Origin: Microbacterium sp. APC 3901
GTDB taxonomy: Bacteria; Actinomycetota; Actinomycetes; Actinomycetales; Microbacteriaceae
Length of the DNA: 63,145 nt
Direction of reading: 5' to 3'
Assembly: GCF_030407765.1 (NCBI RefSeq)
Contig: NZ_JASDCU010000018.1
Location: 1-63,145, forward strand
Both the position numbers and the translations under genes were made by a program. Positions 33,066 through 41,682 of this stretch are shown piece after piece. A model generated the notes under the pieces. The model ran no database searches, was not told where the DNA came from, and saw nothing but the letters and a program-made list of their open reading frames with translations. How positions within the stretch are numbered: the first letter of the stretch is position 1; each line of letters begins with the position of its first letter.

Positions 33066-34643
33066 ATGTCCGATCCCCTGAAGAGCACCACCCCGAGCCT
33101 GTGGCAGCGACTGATCCGTCGCCTGCGACCCGGCGCGGACGAACCACGACGCCTCACCGTCGACGACGTCACCGTGGTCGACCGCCCGATGCTGCGCCGC
33201 GCCGTCGCCGGCACGGTGGTCGGCAACCTCATGGAGTGGTACGACATCGGCATCTACGGCTATCTCGCCGTGATCATCGGCCGCGCGTTCCTGCCGGATG
33301 CATCAGCCGGTGCGCAGTCGCTCTTCTCGCTCGGCGTGTTCGCCGTGACCTTCATCGCCCGTCCGCTCGGTGGCATCGTGCTCGGCCAGCTCGGCGATCG
33401 GCTCGGTCGCCAGCGCGTGCTGGCCTTCACGCTGATCATGATGGCGGCGGCCACGTTCCTCATCGGCGTGCTCCCCGACTTCTCGGTGATCGGCGTCTGG
33501 GCGCCGATCCTGCTCATCGTGCTCAAGCTCGCGCAGGGCTTCTCGACCGGTGGCGAGTATGCCGGGGCCACGACCTTCATCACCGAGTACGCACCGGACA
33601 AGAGTCGCGGCTTCTATGCCTCGCTGCTCGACCTCGGGTCATACATGGGCTTCGCGATCGGCGCCGCGTTCGTGTCGATCCTGCAGTTGACGCTGTCGGC
33701 TGAGGTCATGCAGGGCTTCGCCTGGCGCATCCCGTTCCTCGTCGCGCTGCCGCTCGGTCTCATCGCGATCTACTTCCGTCTCAAGATCGAAGACACACCC
33801 GCCTTCCAGGAGGCGAAGGAATCGGCCGAGCGCGCAGCCGACGACGCGCAGAAGGCCGCGGATGCCCCGAAGGGCGTGCTCGCCCTGATCCGCGCGTACT
33901 GGCGTGAGCTGCTGACCGCCTTCGTGCTGGTGGCCGCGGCCAACACCGTCGGCTACGCCCTCACGTCGTACATGCCGACCTACCTCACCGGCACGCTGGG
34001 CTATGACGAGGTGCACGGCACTCTGCTCACCCTGCCCGTGCTCGTGGCGATGGCCCTCAGCATCCCCCTCACGGGCAGGCTGTCCGACCGCATCGGTCGC
34101 AAGAAGGTGCTGTTCATCGGCTCGATCTCGGCGATCGTGCTCGCGGTGCCGTCGTTCCTCTTCATGATGCACGGCGAGATCTGGTCGACCCTGCTCGGGC
34201 TCGTGCTGCTCGCCTTCCCGGTGACCTTCTACGTCGCGAACCTCGCATCGTCGCTGCCCGCGCTCTTCCCCACGTCGTCGCGGTACGGCGGCATGGGCAT
34301 CTCTTACAACCTCGCCGTCGCGCTCTTCGCCGGCACGGCGCCGGTCGTCATGGAGGCGCTCGTGCAGCTCACCGGCTCGGCGCTGGCACCGGCCTTCTAC
34401 GTGATCGGCACGTCGATCGCCGGCTTCATCGCCGTGGTCGTGCTCAAAGAGTCGGCCCGCAGGCCGCTGCCCGGCGCGATGCCGAGCGTGCAGACGATCG
34501 AGGAGGCCGTCGAACTGGTCGAGACGCAGGAGGAGAACCCCGACCTCGACCTCGACGAGCTGTTCCCCGAGCGGGTGGTCGTGGCAGCGGATGCCGACGG
34601 CGAGGCCGACACTTCGTCGAAGAGCGACGCCGGCAGAGCCTGA
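33066..34643 (+). CDS. MFS metabolite:H+ symporter (ProP-like)
   Basis: The 525-residue protein belongs to the MHS subfamily of the major facilitator superfamily. Signatures are GNLMEWYDIGIYGYLA in helix 1, QLGDRLGRQR between helices 2 and 3, and QGFSTGGEYAGA in helix 5. Twelve helices span about 45-460. The closest functional type is the proline/glycine-betaine importer ProP, but citrate and ketoglutarate symporters share these motifs. N- and C-terminal cytoplasmic tails of about 40 and 60 residues are acidic, which would suit osmosensing. It is flanked by two strong hairpins, so it is probably a single-gene transcript. Confidence 0.87.
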   Translation: MSDPLKSTTPSLWQRLIRRLRPGADEPRRLTVDDVTVVDRPMLRRAVAGTVVGNLMEWYDIGIYGYLAVIIGRAFLPDASAGAQSLFSLGVFAVTFIARPLGGIVLGQLGDRLGRQRVLAFTLIMMAAATFLIGVLPDFSVIGVWAPILLIVLKLAQGFSTGGEYAGATTFITEYAPDKSRGFYASLLDLGSYMGFAIGAAFVSILQLTLSAEVMQGFAWRIPFLVALPLGLIAIYFRLKIEDTPAFQEAKESAERAADDAQKAADAPKGVLALIRAYWRELLTAFVLVAAANTVGYALTSYMPTYLTGTLGYDEVHGTLLTLPVLVAMALSIPLTGRLSDRIGRKKVLFIGSISAIVLAVPSFLFMMHGEIWSTLLGLVLLAFPVTFYVANLASSLPALFPTSSRYGGMGISYNLAVALFAGTAPVVMEALVQLTGSALAPAFYVIGTSIAGFIAVVVLKESARRPLPGAMPSVQTIEEAVELVETQEENPDLDLDELFPERVVVAADADGEADTSSKSDAGRA

Positions 34644-34658
34644 TCGGAGCGTCGGGTG

Positions 34659-34680
34659 GCCGGCCGATCCGTCGGCCGGC
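34659..34680. terminator. Hairpin between convergent proP-like and marR genes
   Basis: GCCGGCCGA (34659-34667) and TCGGCCGGC (34672-34680) form a perfect 9-base stem with a TCCG loop. It begins 16 bases after the ProP-like stop and ends 10 bases before the convergent MarR stop. It probably serves both genes. Confidence 0.8.
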
Positions 34681-34689
34681 TCTCGGCGA

Positions 34690-35247
34690 TCACTCGCCGG
34701 AGGACTCGGATTCCTTGTGCGAGCGGATGACGTCGCGCAGTTCCTGGTCGAGATCAGACGCCTCTTCGATGGCCGACGTCATGCCGGCGAGGAAGCGGGT
34801 GACGACCGCGCGCTCCTTGTCGCTCATCTCGTCGACGAGCGCCAGCATCCGCCTGTGCATCGCACCGAGGGTCTCGCGGACCTCGTCGTCGCTGCTGACC
34901 GTCGGCACCACGATTCCGGCGCGTCGATCGGTCGGATGCGGCTCCCGCTTCGCGTGCCCGCCCTTCTCGAGGCGGTCGATGAGGGTCGTCGTCGATGCGG
35001 TGGAGATGTCGAGCATGCGGGCGATGTCGATCGCGCGCACGATGCGTCCGGCCCGCTGCTCGCGCAGCAGGAAGCGCAGGGCGACGAGGTCGGTCTCGTT
35101 CATCTTCATCGAGATGCGTGTGCGTTCCCGCATCGCGGTCTCGGCCGATCGGTAGCGACGCAGCAGGTTCAGGACGTCGACGGTGCTCGCGCTGTCGGCC
35201 TCGGGGTACCAGTAGCCGGAACGGCCGAACTCCTCAGAGCGCTCCAT
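34690..35247 (-). CDS. MarR-family regulator
   Basis: The 185-residue protein has a winged helix-turn-helix (about 50-120; MNETDLVALRFLL, the recognition part DISTASTTTLIDRLEKGGH and the wing PTDRRAGIVV). Long flanking helices for dimerisation run to the charged end. Its ATG overlaps the stop of the three-helix protein gene (TGATG), so the pair is coupled. A second, divergent MarR gene lies about 380 bases away; together they face a shared promoter region with an AACCTGGTT palindrome. Confidence 0.9.
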   Translation of the reverse strand: MERSEEFGRSGYWYPEADSASTVDVLNLLRRYRSAETAMRERTRISMKMNETDLVALRFLLREQRAGRIVRAIDIARMLDISTASTTTLIDRLEKGGHAKREPHPTDRRAGIVVPTVSSDDEVRETLGAMHRRMLALVDEMSDKERAVVTRFLAGMTSAIEEASDLDQELRDVIRSHKESESSGE

Positions 35248-35504
35248 CACGCCACCTCGCCATCATCGCTCAGGCTTTCTTCACTTCCACGGGGTTCCGC
35301 CTCGCGTGCGAGCATCTCGGCCGCGCCGGACTCGACCTCGGCCGGCACGATCCGCAGGATCCCGCCGGTGATGGCGTCATGTTCGGCTGTCACGATCTGG
35401 TCGATCCGCCACGCGGGCACGGAGGGAAAGTCCGCGCGCAGGCGATCGATCATGTCGGCGTACATGATGTACCCGGCATCCTCGAGTGCGAATCGCTCGA
35501 CCAT
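35247..35504 (-). CDS. Small three-helix-bundle-like protein (85 aa)
   Basis: The sequence resembles the small three-helix dimerisation domain common in actinobacteria: DMIDRLRADFPSVPAWRIDQIVTAEHDAI gives helix, Pro turn, helix (core read FPSVPAWRIDQIV), then IVPAEVESGAAEML. These domains often accompany regulators. The ATG at 35504 was chosen because AAGGGG lies six bases upstream. It is coupled to marR by TGATG overlap, so a partner or modulator role for that regulator is likely. That is inference. Confidence 0.65.
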   Translation of the reverse strand: MVERFALEDAGYIMYADMIDRLRADFPSVPAWRIDQIVTAEHDAITGGILRIVPAEVESGAAEMLAREAEPRGSEESLSDDGEVA

Positions 35505-35574
35505 GAGGCCCCTTTCCCAGAATCCCATCATCTCACCTCATCAGAGTGGCTGGTCGCATTGGATTTCGCTAGTC

Positions 35575-35583
35575 AACCTGGTT
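35575..35583. promoter_or_regulatory. Operator-like palindrome between divergent marR units
   Basis: AACCTGGTT, within GCTAGTCAACCTGGTTACCTG, is an inverted repeat in the 120-base gap between the two divergent MarR units. It resembles the CTAGGTAACCTAG palindrome before the DUF7882 gene. One or both MarR proteins probably bind here. Confidence 0.55.
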
Positions 35584-35624
35584 ACCTGTTTGTCGAGTAC
35601 CATGGAGGAGTCAGGGGGTGACGC

Positions 35625-36074
35625 ATGAGCAGCAGTACCGAGATGGCGACGCGGGCGAGTGAACTCGTCGCGCGTGTCGATGAACTTCGCAGGGCCGAGG
35701 CCCAGTTCGGACGACGCCTTGCCGCCGTGCGCGCGCCGAACGACACCGACCGCGAGGCGATGAGGTACATCCTCGACGCCTCTGACGACGCCCCCGCTAC
35801 GCCGGGCGGTCTCGCCGCTCACCTGAACGTCAGCACCGCGGCGGTCACCAGTCTGCTTCGTCGGCTCCAGGAGCGCGGTCAGATCGTGGTCGGGCCGCAT
35901 CCTGCCGATGCGCGGTCCAAGGTGCTGCGACCGTCGCTGCGCGATCTCAACGCGCAGGCAGATGAGCTGACACAGCGCATCGAGTCGCTCGCCAGCGAGT
36001 TCACCCCCGACCAGACCGACGCGATCACTCGGTTCCTGCGACGCCTGGCCGAGGAGATCGGCGACCTCCCCTAG
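35625..36074 (+). CDS. MarR-family regulator
   Basis: The 149-residue protein has the MarR winged helix (about 40-110; NDTDREAMRYIL, recognition GGLAAHLNVSTAAVTSLLRRLQ and wing HPADARSKVL), flanked by dimerisation helices. It is divergent from the other MarR unit and lies directly upstream of a DUF7882 operon, from which it is separated by a CTAGGTAACCTAG palindrome. It probably controls that operon and perhaps the 32.4 kb small-protein operon with the same promoter block. The ligand is unknown. Confidence 0.9.
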   Translation: MSSSTEMATRASELVARVDELRRAEAQFGRRLAAVRAPNDTDREAMRYILDASDDAPATPGGLAAHLNVSTAAVTSLLRRLQERGQIVVGPHPADARSKVLRPSLRDLNAQADELTQRIESLASEFTPDQTDAITRFLRRLAEEIGDLP

Positions 36075-36091
36075 CTCGGACTGTGATTTAG

Positions 36092-36110
36092 CTAGGTAAC
36101 CTAGTAATCT
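36092..36110 (+). promoter_or_regulatory. Promoter with CTAGGTAACCTAG palindrome
   Basis: The near-perfect palindrome CTAGGTAACCTAG (36092-36104) overlaps CTAGTAATCT (36101-36110), whose TAATCT is a -10 candidate 35 bases before the DUF7882 start. The CTAGTAATCT block is identical to that at 32444-32453, at almost the same distance from its gene. MarR control is the likely reason. Confidence 0.6.
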
Positions 36111-36144
36111 ATTTCTCAACGGAGTTTTCGTTGAGGGAGAGATC

Positions 36145-36474
36145 ATGGGACGTCTGACGTACGGCAACACAGCAACGCCGATCGAGCTCGACGATCGGCT
36201 GATGACCCACCTGCGGCTCGTGATCGTGACGAAGCTGCGACGCAATGAGTCGTTCCCGCTCACGCTCGCCATGGGAGACGGCGTCGCCGAGACCATCTGG
36301 GTGCACGCGTCGATTCCCCTGCGCTTCTCCATGTCTCAGGAGGTGGATGTCGATCGCGCGCTGGTGGTGGCGATGATGAACGCCGCGAGCTCCGCGGGAG
36401 GCCTCGACCTCACGCGCGACGAGTTCGCCCGGGTGGTCGGCGGCTCCCGCACCCTGCACGCGATGAGTGCGTGA
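36145..36474 (+). CDS. DUF7882-family protein
   Basis: The 109-residue protein matches the small family typical of Microbacteriaceae that is often mislabelled ATP-dependent DNA ligase. Features are MGRLTYGNTATPIELDDRL, the LVIVTKLRRNESF core, the TIWVHASIPLRFSM strand and a helical end with NAASSAGGLDL. It has no catalytic ligase motif, and its function is unknown. It is first in a two-gene unit (next start 3 bases after its stop), behind a promoter with a MarR-like palindrome. Confidence 0.85.
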   Translation: MGRLTYGNTATPIELDDRLMTHLRLVIVTKLRRNESFPLTLAMGDGVAETIWVHASIPLRFSMSQEVDVDRALVVAMMNAASSAGGLDLTRDEFARVVGGSRTLHAMSA

Positions 36475-36477
36475 GCC

Positions 36478-36768
36478 ATGTCTGCACGCATCAGGAACGC
36501 CGCCAAGGCCGTGACCAATGCGCGGATGCGCTCGGCATCCCGGCCCCGAGGGCTGTGGGTCGAGGTCGATCCCGGCTTCCACGTCGGGAACGACCGCAGG
36601 CAGTTCCTCGGGTCGATCACCGGGACGCCCCGCGAGGGCTTCCGGGCGTTCGGGGCGCAGTCCGATTTCATCGGTCAGTTCGATCGCCTCGACGACGCGA
36701 AAGCCGCGGTCGCTGCGGCGTCGGTGGTCACCGAGGATGCCGCCCAGGTCGAACCGCTGCTGGGCTGA
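36478..36768 (+). CDS. Hypothetical protein (96 aa) cotranscribed with DUF7882 gene
   Basis: This small soluble protein has a basic N-terminus and a central WVEVDPGFHVGNDRRQFLG strand pair followed by FDRLDDAKAAVAAA and a short acidic tail. The start lies 3 bases after the DUF7882 stop, so the two are translated together. No family was recognised. The clear codon pattern and spacing support a real gene; a partner role for the DUF7882 protein is only a guess. Confidence 0.65.
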   Translation: MSARIRNAAKAVTNARMRSASRPRGLWVEVDPGFHVGNDRRQFLGSITGTPREGFRAFGAQSDFIGQFDRLDDAKAAVAAASVVTEDAAQVEPLLG

Positions 36769-36842
36769 GTGCGCAGAGGTGCCGACCGCGGGGTCGGAAG
36801 GGTGATTTTCGGGGACGCGCTCAGGCGTGTAGCGTCGTTGCC

Positions 36843-38066
36843 ATGACTTCGATCGAATCGATTCGACGCCCCGCCGCCGACCGGGCGACCCGTCGTGCAC
36901 GGATCGCAGTCTCCGCGCTGTTTCTCACGAACGGCGCCCTGTTCGCCAACATCCTGCCGCGGTATCCCGAGATCAAGGCCGCTCTCGAGCTAGACAACGC
37001 CGGCTACGGTCTCGCGATCGCCGCCTTCCCTGCCGGAGCCATCGCCGCCGGGCTGTTCGCCGCCGTGCTGATCCGCCGATTCGGTTCGGCGCGGATCGCC
37101 GTGATCGGCACGATCGCCACCGGCCTCGGGTTGCTCGCCGCAGCCCTCGCACCCTCGGGCATCCTGTTCGCCGTCGCCCTGCTGCTCGGCGGGGCATTCG
37201 ATGCGATCACCGACGTCGCGCAGAATGCACACGGACTGCGTGTGCAGCGGCGCTACGGCCGCTCGATCATCAACTCGTTCCACGCCATCTGGTCGATAGG
37301 CGCGGTGCTCGGTGGAGGCATGGCTGCGGCGGCGATCGCCCTGCAGCTGCCCCTCGGCGTTCATCTCGGCATCTCGACCGCGGTGTTCGCGGCGGTGGCC
37401 TTCACGGCGCTCTGGTTCTGCCTGCCCGGGCGCGATGAGGAGGCGGATGCCGAGGCGACGGCCGACCCCGTCGAGCTGCAGACCGTGGTGCGTCGTGGCG
37501 TGAGCCCGCGGACCGTGATGATCCTCATCGCCCTCACGCTGATCGCCATGGCCGGGGCGATCGCCGAGGATGCCGGCAACTCGTGGGCGACCCTCTACCT
37601 CAGCGAATCGCTCGGCGCCGCCGCCGCGGTCGCGCCCCTCGGGTTCATCGCCCTGGTCGGGGCGCAGTTCATCGGACGGATGCTGGGAGACGGCATGACC
37701 GACCGTTTCGGCCAGCGCGCCGTGGCCCGTGTCGGAGGCCTGATCGCCGCGGGCGGAATGACCCTCGCGCTCATCTTCCCGAGCGTGCCGGGAACGATCG
37801 CCGGATTCGCCGCCGTCGGCTTCGGCATCGCGACGCTCATCCCGGCGGCCATGCACGCGGCGGATGAGCTGCCGGGCCTGCGAGCGGGTGCCGGCCTCAC
37901 GATCGTGTCGTGGCTGCTGCGCCTCGGCTTCCTGCTCTCGCCGCCGTTCGTGGGCTTCATCGCCGACACCGAGAGCCTGCGGGCCGGGTTGATCGTGGCG
38001 CCGGCGGCGGCCGTGGTCGCGGTGCTGCTCGCCGGCGTGCTCGAGAAGCGTCGCCCGCGGGGGTAA
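36843..38066 (+). CDS. MFS transporter (YbjJ/FucP-like)
   Basis: The 407-residue, 12-helix transporter begins with the subgroup pattern ALFLTNGALFANILPRYPEIK. It has an NAHGLRVQRRYGRSIINSFHAIWSIGAVLG segment in helix 5 (core HAIWSIGAVLG) and a central Glu/Ala-rich loop (about 200-220). This type includes sugar or drug transporters and many orphans, so the substrate is unknown. It follows the DUF7882 operon after 74 bases with its own start region and ends before a very strong hairpin. Confidence 0.88.
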   Translation: MTSIESIRRPAADRATRRARIAVSALFLTNGALFANILPRYPEIKAALELDNAGYGLAIAAFPAGAIAAGLFAAVLIRRFGSARIAVIGTIATGLGLLAAALAPSGILFAVALLLGGAFDAITDVAQNAHGLRVQRRYGRSIINSFHAIWSIGAVLGGGMAAAAIALQLPLGVHLGISTAVFAAVAFTALWFCLPGRDEEADAEATADPVELQTVVRRGVSPRTVMILIALTLIAMAGAIAEDAGNSWATLYLSESLGAAAAVAPLGFIALVGAQFIGRMLGDGMTDRFGQRAVARVGGLIAAGGMTLALIFPSVPGTIAGFAAVGFGIATLIPAAMHAADELPGLRAGAGLTIVSWLLRLGFLLSPPFVGFIADTESLRAGLIVAPAAAVVAVLLAGVLEKRRPRG

Positions 38067-38140
38067 GTGGCGAGGGCGAGCTCGCACAGCGCGACGGCCA
38101 CCACTTCGGGGGCCGACACGCCACTTGCCGAACCGTACGC

Positions 38141-38179
38141 GGTTAGGGGGCCGACAACTGGTGTGTCGGCCCCCTAACC
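38141..38179. terminator. Perfect 16-bp stem between convergent genes
   Basis: GGTTAGGGGGCCGACA (38141-38156) pairs without mismatch with TGTCGGCCCCCTAACC (38164-38179) across a 7-base loop. It lies between the convergent MFS and SDR genes and should stop transcription from both sides. A GGGGGCCGACA copy also occurs just upstream at about 38109. Confidence 0.85.
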
Positions 38180-38206
38180 GGTGGTGTCCGCAGCCCGGGC
38201 GGAACC

Positions 38207-38959
38207 TCAGAGGGCGGTGTAGCCGCCGTCGACGAGGTGGTAGCTGCCGGTGATGAAGCTGGCGGCGTCGCTGGCGAGGAAGGCGATGAGGTTCGCGACC
38301 TCATCGGCCTGGCCGAGACGGCCGATCGGGTGCTTGCTGACGAGGAACTCCTTCGCAGCGGCATCCATGCTGGCGAGCAGCGGGGTGTCGATGAAGCCGG
38401 GGCCGACCGAGTTCACGCGCACGCCCTGGGCGGAGTACTCGAGGGCCGCCGACTTGGTCATGCCGACGACCGCGTGCTTGGCGGCGACGTAGGCGGGGGA
38501 GCCGGCGAAGCCGACGCTGCCGAGGATCGAGGCGATGTTGACGACCGAGCCGCCCCCGTTCGCGAGGATCGAGGGGATCTGCGCCTTCATGTTGCGGAAG
38601 ACGGCGTTGAGGTTGATCGAGATTACCTTGTCCCACGCGGCGTCGTCGTATTCGGCGGTGGGGGCGGATGCTCCGCCGATGCCCGCGTTGTTCACGCCGA
38701 TGCGCAGCGGGGCGAGCGTGTTCGCGAGCTCGACGGAGCTGGCGATCCAGTCGGTGTCGGTCGCGTCTCCGACGGATGCCTCGGCGGTGCCGCCGGCGGC
38801 GCGGATCTCTTCGACGACCGCGTTCGCGTGCTCCGCGTTCAGATCGTTGACGACCACGGCTGCGCCGTTGCGGGCGAGCAGCAGTGCGGTCGAGCGGCCG
38901 ATTCCGCTGCCTGCTCCCGTCACGATCGCCGAGCGGTTCGAGACGTCGTACTGAGCCAC
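38207..38959 (-). CDS. SDR-family oxidoreductase
   Basis: The 250-residue classical short-chain dehydrogenase has TGAGSGIGRSTALLL (about 14-28), NNAGIGG near 90, catalytic Ser in NIASILGS, YVAAK near 158 and the C-terminal PGFIDTP and GSYHLVDGGYTAL. The NDLN after the second strand suggests NAD(H) preference. The substrate is not predictable. It is preceded by a 70-base gap after the LacI gene on the same strand and has AGGAGTC near its start. Confidence 0.92.
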   Translation of the reverse strand: MAQYDVSNRSAIVTGAGSGIGRSTALLLARNGAAVVVNDLNAEHANAVVEEIRAAGGTAEASVGDATDTDWIASSVELANTLAPLRIGVNNAGIGGASAPTAEYDDAAWDKVISINLNAVFRNMKAQIPSILANGGGSVVNIASILGSVGFAGSPAYVAAKHAVVGMTKSAALEYSAQGVRVNSVGPGFIDTPLLASMDAAAKEFLVSKHPIGRLGQADEVANLIAFLASDAASFITGSYHLVDGGYTAL

Positions 38960-39029
38960 GAGTGACTCCTCTTCCGGACGGGCGCGGTGCCGGGAGATCT
39001 TCTCGGACGGTCCGTCCTCGGCTTCCAGC

Positions 39030-40103
39030 CTACGCCTCCGGGGAGGAGATGGATTCGCCTGAATGAATCTCGGCCGGTCGATCCAGGGCCCGGATCGAAG
39101 CGCGCTCGATGACAGGCATCGGGATCAGCACGGCGTCGAGCGGGCGCTCTCCGAGCAGCATCTCGACCGCCGTGCGCCCCATGACGTCGTAGGGGAGTCG
39201 CGCGGTCGTGAGCCCCGGTCGCTGGAAGCCGGCGAGCTCCTCGTCATCGAAGGACGCCACCGAGATGTCGTCCGGCACCCGCAGTCCGCGCTCCGCGATC
39301 GCCTGATACGTGCCGAAGGCCACACCGTCGTTGCCGGCCAGGATCGCCGTGATGTCGGGGTGCGCGTCGAGCATCTGCAGCGTGCGCGTGTATCCGATGT
39401 CGGGGTTCCACTCGGGCACGTCCATGATGAACGGCGCGACGCCGGCCTCGGCGAAGGCGGCGCGGATGCCGTCGAATCTCGGCCCGATGGTCACCGAATG
39501 CAGGGGCGACGAGACCGCATGCGGGTTGTTGCCGATCACGCCGACGCGGCGATGGCCGGCATCCGTGAGCAGACGCGCCATCGCATGGCCCGCGGTTCGC
39601 TCGTCGGGGAGCACGGAGGGATGCCCCGTCGTCGACGTGCCGTTGACGATCACGACCGGCACGTCGGCGGGAGTCTCGGGCACTTCGATCACGCGGGCGC
39701 CGAGGAGGCCGATCAGGATGCCGTCGACCCGGCGGTCGATCATCGCCTGGATCTCATCCGAGATGGTCGCGTCGTCGCCCTCCGTCTCGGCGATCAGGAC
39801 GGTGTGGCCGTGCTCCTTCGCCGCGGACAGCAGACCGCGGATCATCTCGGAGGCGTAGCGGGTCACGGTGATCTGATCAGAGATGAAGCCGAGGGTCTTC
39901 GTCCTTCCCAGGCGCAGGCTCTGGGCAGCGGGATTGGGCCGGTAGCCGAGTTCTTCGGCGGCGGCGCGGACCCGACGTGCGGCATCGGCGGAGAGCCGCG
40001 AACCCGGCCGGTCGTTGAGGATCATGCTCACGGCGGTCTTCGACATGCCCGAGAGCGCGGCGACGTCGGCGAGCGTGGGCCTGCGATCGACGTTCTTCGG
40101 CAC
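39030..40103 (-). CDS. LacI-family repressor of the fructan locus
   Basis: The 357-residue regulator has a LacI helix-turn-helix (PTLADVAALSGMSKTAVSMIL, core DVAALSGMSKTAVS) at about 8-28 and a sugar-binding effector domain with SFDDEELAGFQRPGLTT near 300. The GTG at 40103 was chosen over the longer frame because AGGAGG lies exactly six bases upstream. It is divergent from the binding-protein, permease and GH32 operon; two operator-like palindromes bracket that promoter. It should repress fructan or sucrose use until the sugar is present. Confidence 0.92.
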   Translation of the reverse strand: MPKNVDRRPTLADVAALSGMSKTAVSMILNDRPGSRLSADAARRVRAAAEELGYRPNPAAQSLRLGRTKTLGFISDQITVTRYASEMIRGLLSAAKEHGHTVLIAETEGDDATISDEIQAMIDRRVDGILIGLLGARVIEVPETPADVPVVIVNGTSTTGHPSVLPDERTAGHAMARLLTDAGHRRVGVIGNNPHAVSSPLHSVTIGPRFDGIRAAFAEAGVAPFIMDVPEWNPDIGYTRTLQMLDAHPDITAILAGNDGVAFGTYQAIAERGLRVPDDISVASFDDEELAGFQRPGLTTARLPYDVMGRTAVEMLLGERPLDAVLIPMPVIERASIRALDRPAEIHSGESISSPEA

Positions 40104-40175
40104 CGGGATCCTCCTGTCGTGGCGTCTCCAGCTTAGGCAGTGCCGGCGCTGCCCCGGAACCATGCGGGTTGAATT

Positions 40176-40242
40176 GATTTAGCAAAATCGTTGCAGCCGC
40201 ACATCGACGATGCTAACCTCGGCGATGCTGAATCAATTTAGC
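40176..40242 (+). promoter_or_regulatory. Promoter of the fructan operon with two LacI operators
   Basis: A -35 box TTGCAG (40191-40196) and a -10 box TAACCT (40214-40219) are 17 bases apart. GATTTAGCAAAATC (40176-40189), an imperfect palindrome, lies directly upstream of the -35. GCTGAATCAATTTAGC (40227-40242) lies just after the -10, at the transcription start. Both share the TTTAGC half-site. This two-operator layout suits repression by the divergent LacI protein. Confidence 0.75.
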
Positions 40243-40299
40243 TTCGACGCAGGGACTCTCATCCCTCCCGGCGAAGTCATTCACTCAGGAGAGAACATC

Positions 40300-41682
40300 G
40301 TGGTTGATCTCACTCGCAGGGCTCTGTTCGGCGCGATCGGGCTGGGTATCGTCGGCACCGTCGTCTCGTGGCCGAGGCTCACCGGCTCAGACATCCCCGG
40401 GCGCGGCACGGACACGCTGACCGTCGCCCTCTTCGGCACCGCGCAGGACGCGGTGGCGCGTCAGGCGCTGGTCGACGGCTTCCAACGCAAGCACCCCGGC
40501 ATCTCGGTGCGCATCGTCGCGATCCAGGGGCAGGACTGGAGCGAGTACTTCGCCAAGATCCTCACGATGATCGCGGCCGGTACGCCACCCGATGTCGTCA
40601 CGGTCGCGACAGAGGGGGCGCAGCTCTTCGCATCGCGCCTCGCGCACCCGCTCGACGCCTATGTGCGTCGCGACGCGACGGAGATGCAGGAGTACTTCGA
40701 CGACGTGAACCCGACCCTCATCGAGGCGTTCATGTATCAGGGCAGCCTGTTCCAGATGCCCGACAACTTCAATGCGGCGAACGTCTTCTACAGCACGAAG
40801 GCGATGGAGCGCGCGGGGCTGGAGCGCCCTGCCGACAACTGGACGCTCGAGGACTTCCTCGGCACCGCCCGCGCGATGAAGAAGAGCGCGTCGGGACAGT
40901 TCCTGCCGTACTTCTGGAACAACAGGCTGTGGGGCGGTGTCGTGCCCTGGCTGTACGTCAACAACACGAGCTTCCTCCGTGAGGAGAAGGCGACCGGCGG
41001 CGACTGGTTCTGGGACCGCTTCTACCCCGACCAGCCGGCCCGCAGCGGAGGCTATGTGTGGAAGCAGCCCGACGCACTCAACGAGCACGCCGTCGAGAGC
41101 TTCTCGGTGCTCGAGCGCATGGTCTCGGAGGGTCTTGCCGCGAACCCCGCACAGGGCGGCGGGAACGAGCTGGTCTCCCTGTTCTCCACGGGCTCGGTCG
41201 GGATGACACCCGCAGGAGGCTTCTGGGTCCGCGGCCTCGAGGAGGCGGGCGTCGCGAACGACGCCTACGACGTGACCTACTTCCCCCGGATGGCGGGGCA
41301 GCGGCACCAGTTCGGAGCGGGAGGCTACGCGATCATGGAGACCTCGCCCCGCAAGGACGAGGCATGGGAATGGCTCAAGTACTGCGTCTCGGTCGAGGGC
41401 ATGACGATCGCGCACCCGCGACCGGACTCCTCCCTGCCGCGTCGCTCGCTCAACGCGAAGCTCTACGGCGCGGGGGTGGGGCCTGCGCACTGGGAGGTCT
41501 TCTACGACACGCTCGACAAGTTCCCCGACACCGGTCCGATGCCGGCGCCTCCTCAGCAGGCCGCCGTCGAATCCGCTCTGCTCAAGAACGTGGTGTCGAC
41601 CATCACGAACGGCCCATCCGGCGTCCGCCGAGGGCTCGAGACCATGCAGCGAGATCTCGAGCTCGCGCTGGGGGGAAACTGA
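40300..41682 (+). CDS. Sugar ABC transporter substrate-binding protein with Tat-type signal
   Basis: The 460-residue family-1 solute-binding protein has a binding fold starting TLTVALFGTAQDA and characteristic MPDNFNAANVFYSTKAMERAG and GAGGYAIMETS segments. The N-terminus reads DLTRRALFGAIGLGIVG, a twin-arginine type signal, and no lipobox Cys is visible, which is unusual for Gram-positive binding proteins. The GTG at 40300 follows GGAGAG; an ATG 90 bases upstream lies inside the operator region and was rejected. Its stop overlaps the start of the first permease. It probably binds fructo-oligosaccharides or sucrose. Confidence 0.88.
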   Translation: MVDLTRRALFGAIGLGIVGTVVSWPRLTGSDIPGRGTDTLTVALFGTAQDAVARQALVDGFQRKHPGISVRIVAIQGQDWSEYFAKILTMIAAGTPPDVVTVATEGAQLFASRLAHPLDAYVRRDATEMQEYFDDVNPTLIEAFMYQGSLFQMPDNFNAANVFYSTKAMERAGLERPADNWTLEDFLGTARAMKKSASGQFLPYFWNNRLWGGVVPWLYVNNTSFLREEKATGGDWFWDRFYPDQPARSGGYVWKQPDALNEHAVESFSVLERMVSEGLAANPAQGGGNELVSLFSTGSVGMTPAGGFWVRGLEEAGVANDAYDVTYFPRMAGQRHQFGAGGYAIMETSPRKDEAWEWLKYCVSVEGMTIAHPRPDSSLPRRSLNAKLYGAGVGPAHWEVFYDTLDKFPDTGPMPAPPQQAAVESALLKNVVSTITNGPSGVRRGLETMQRDLELALGGN

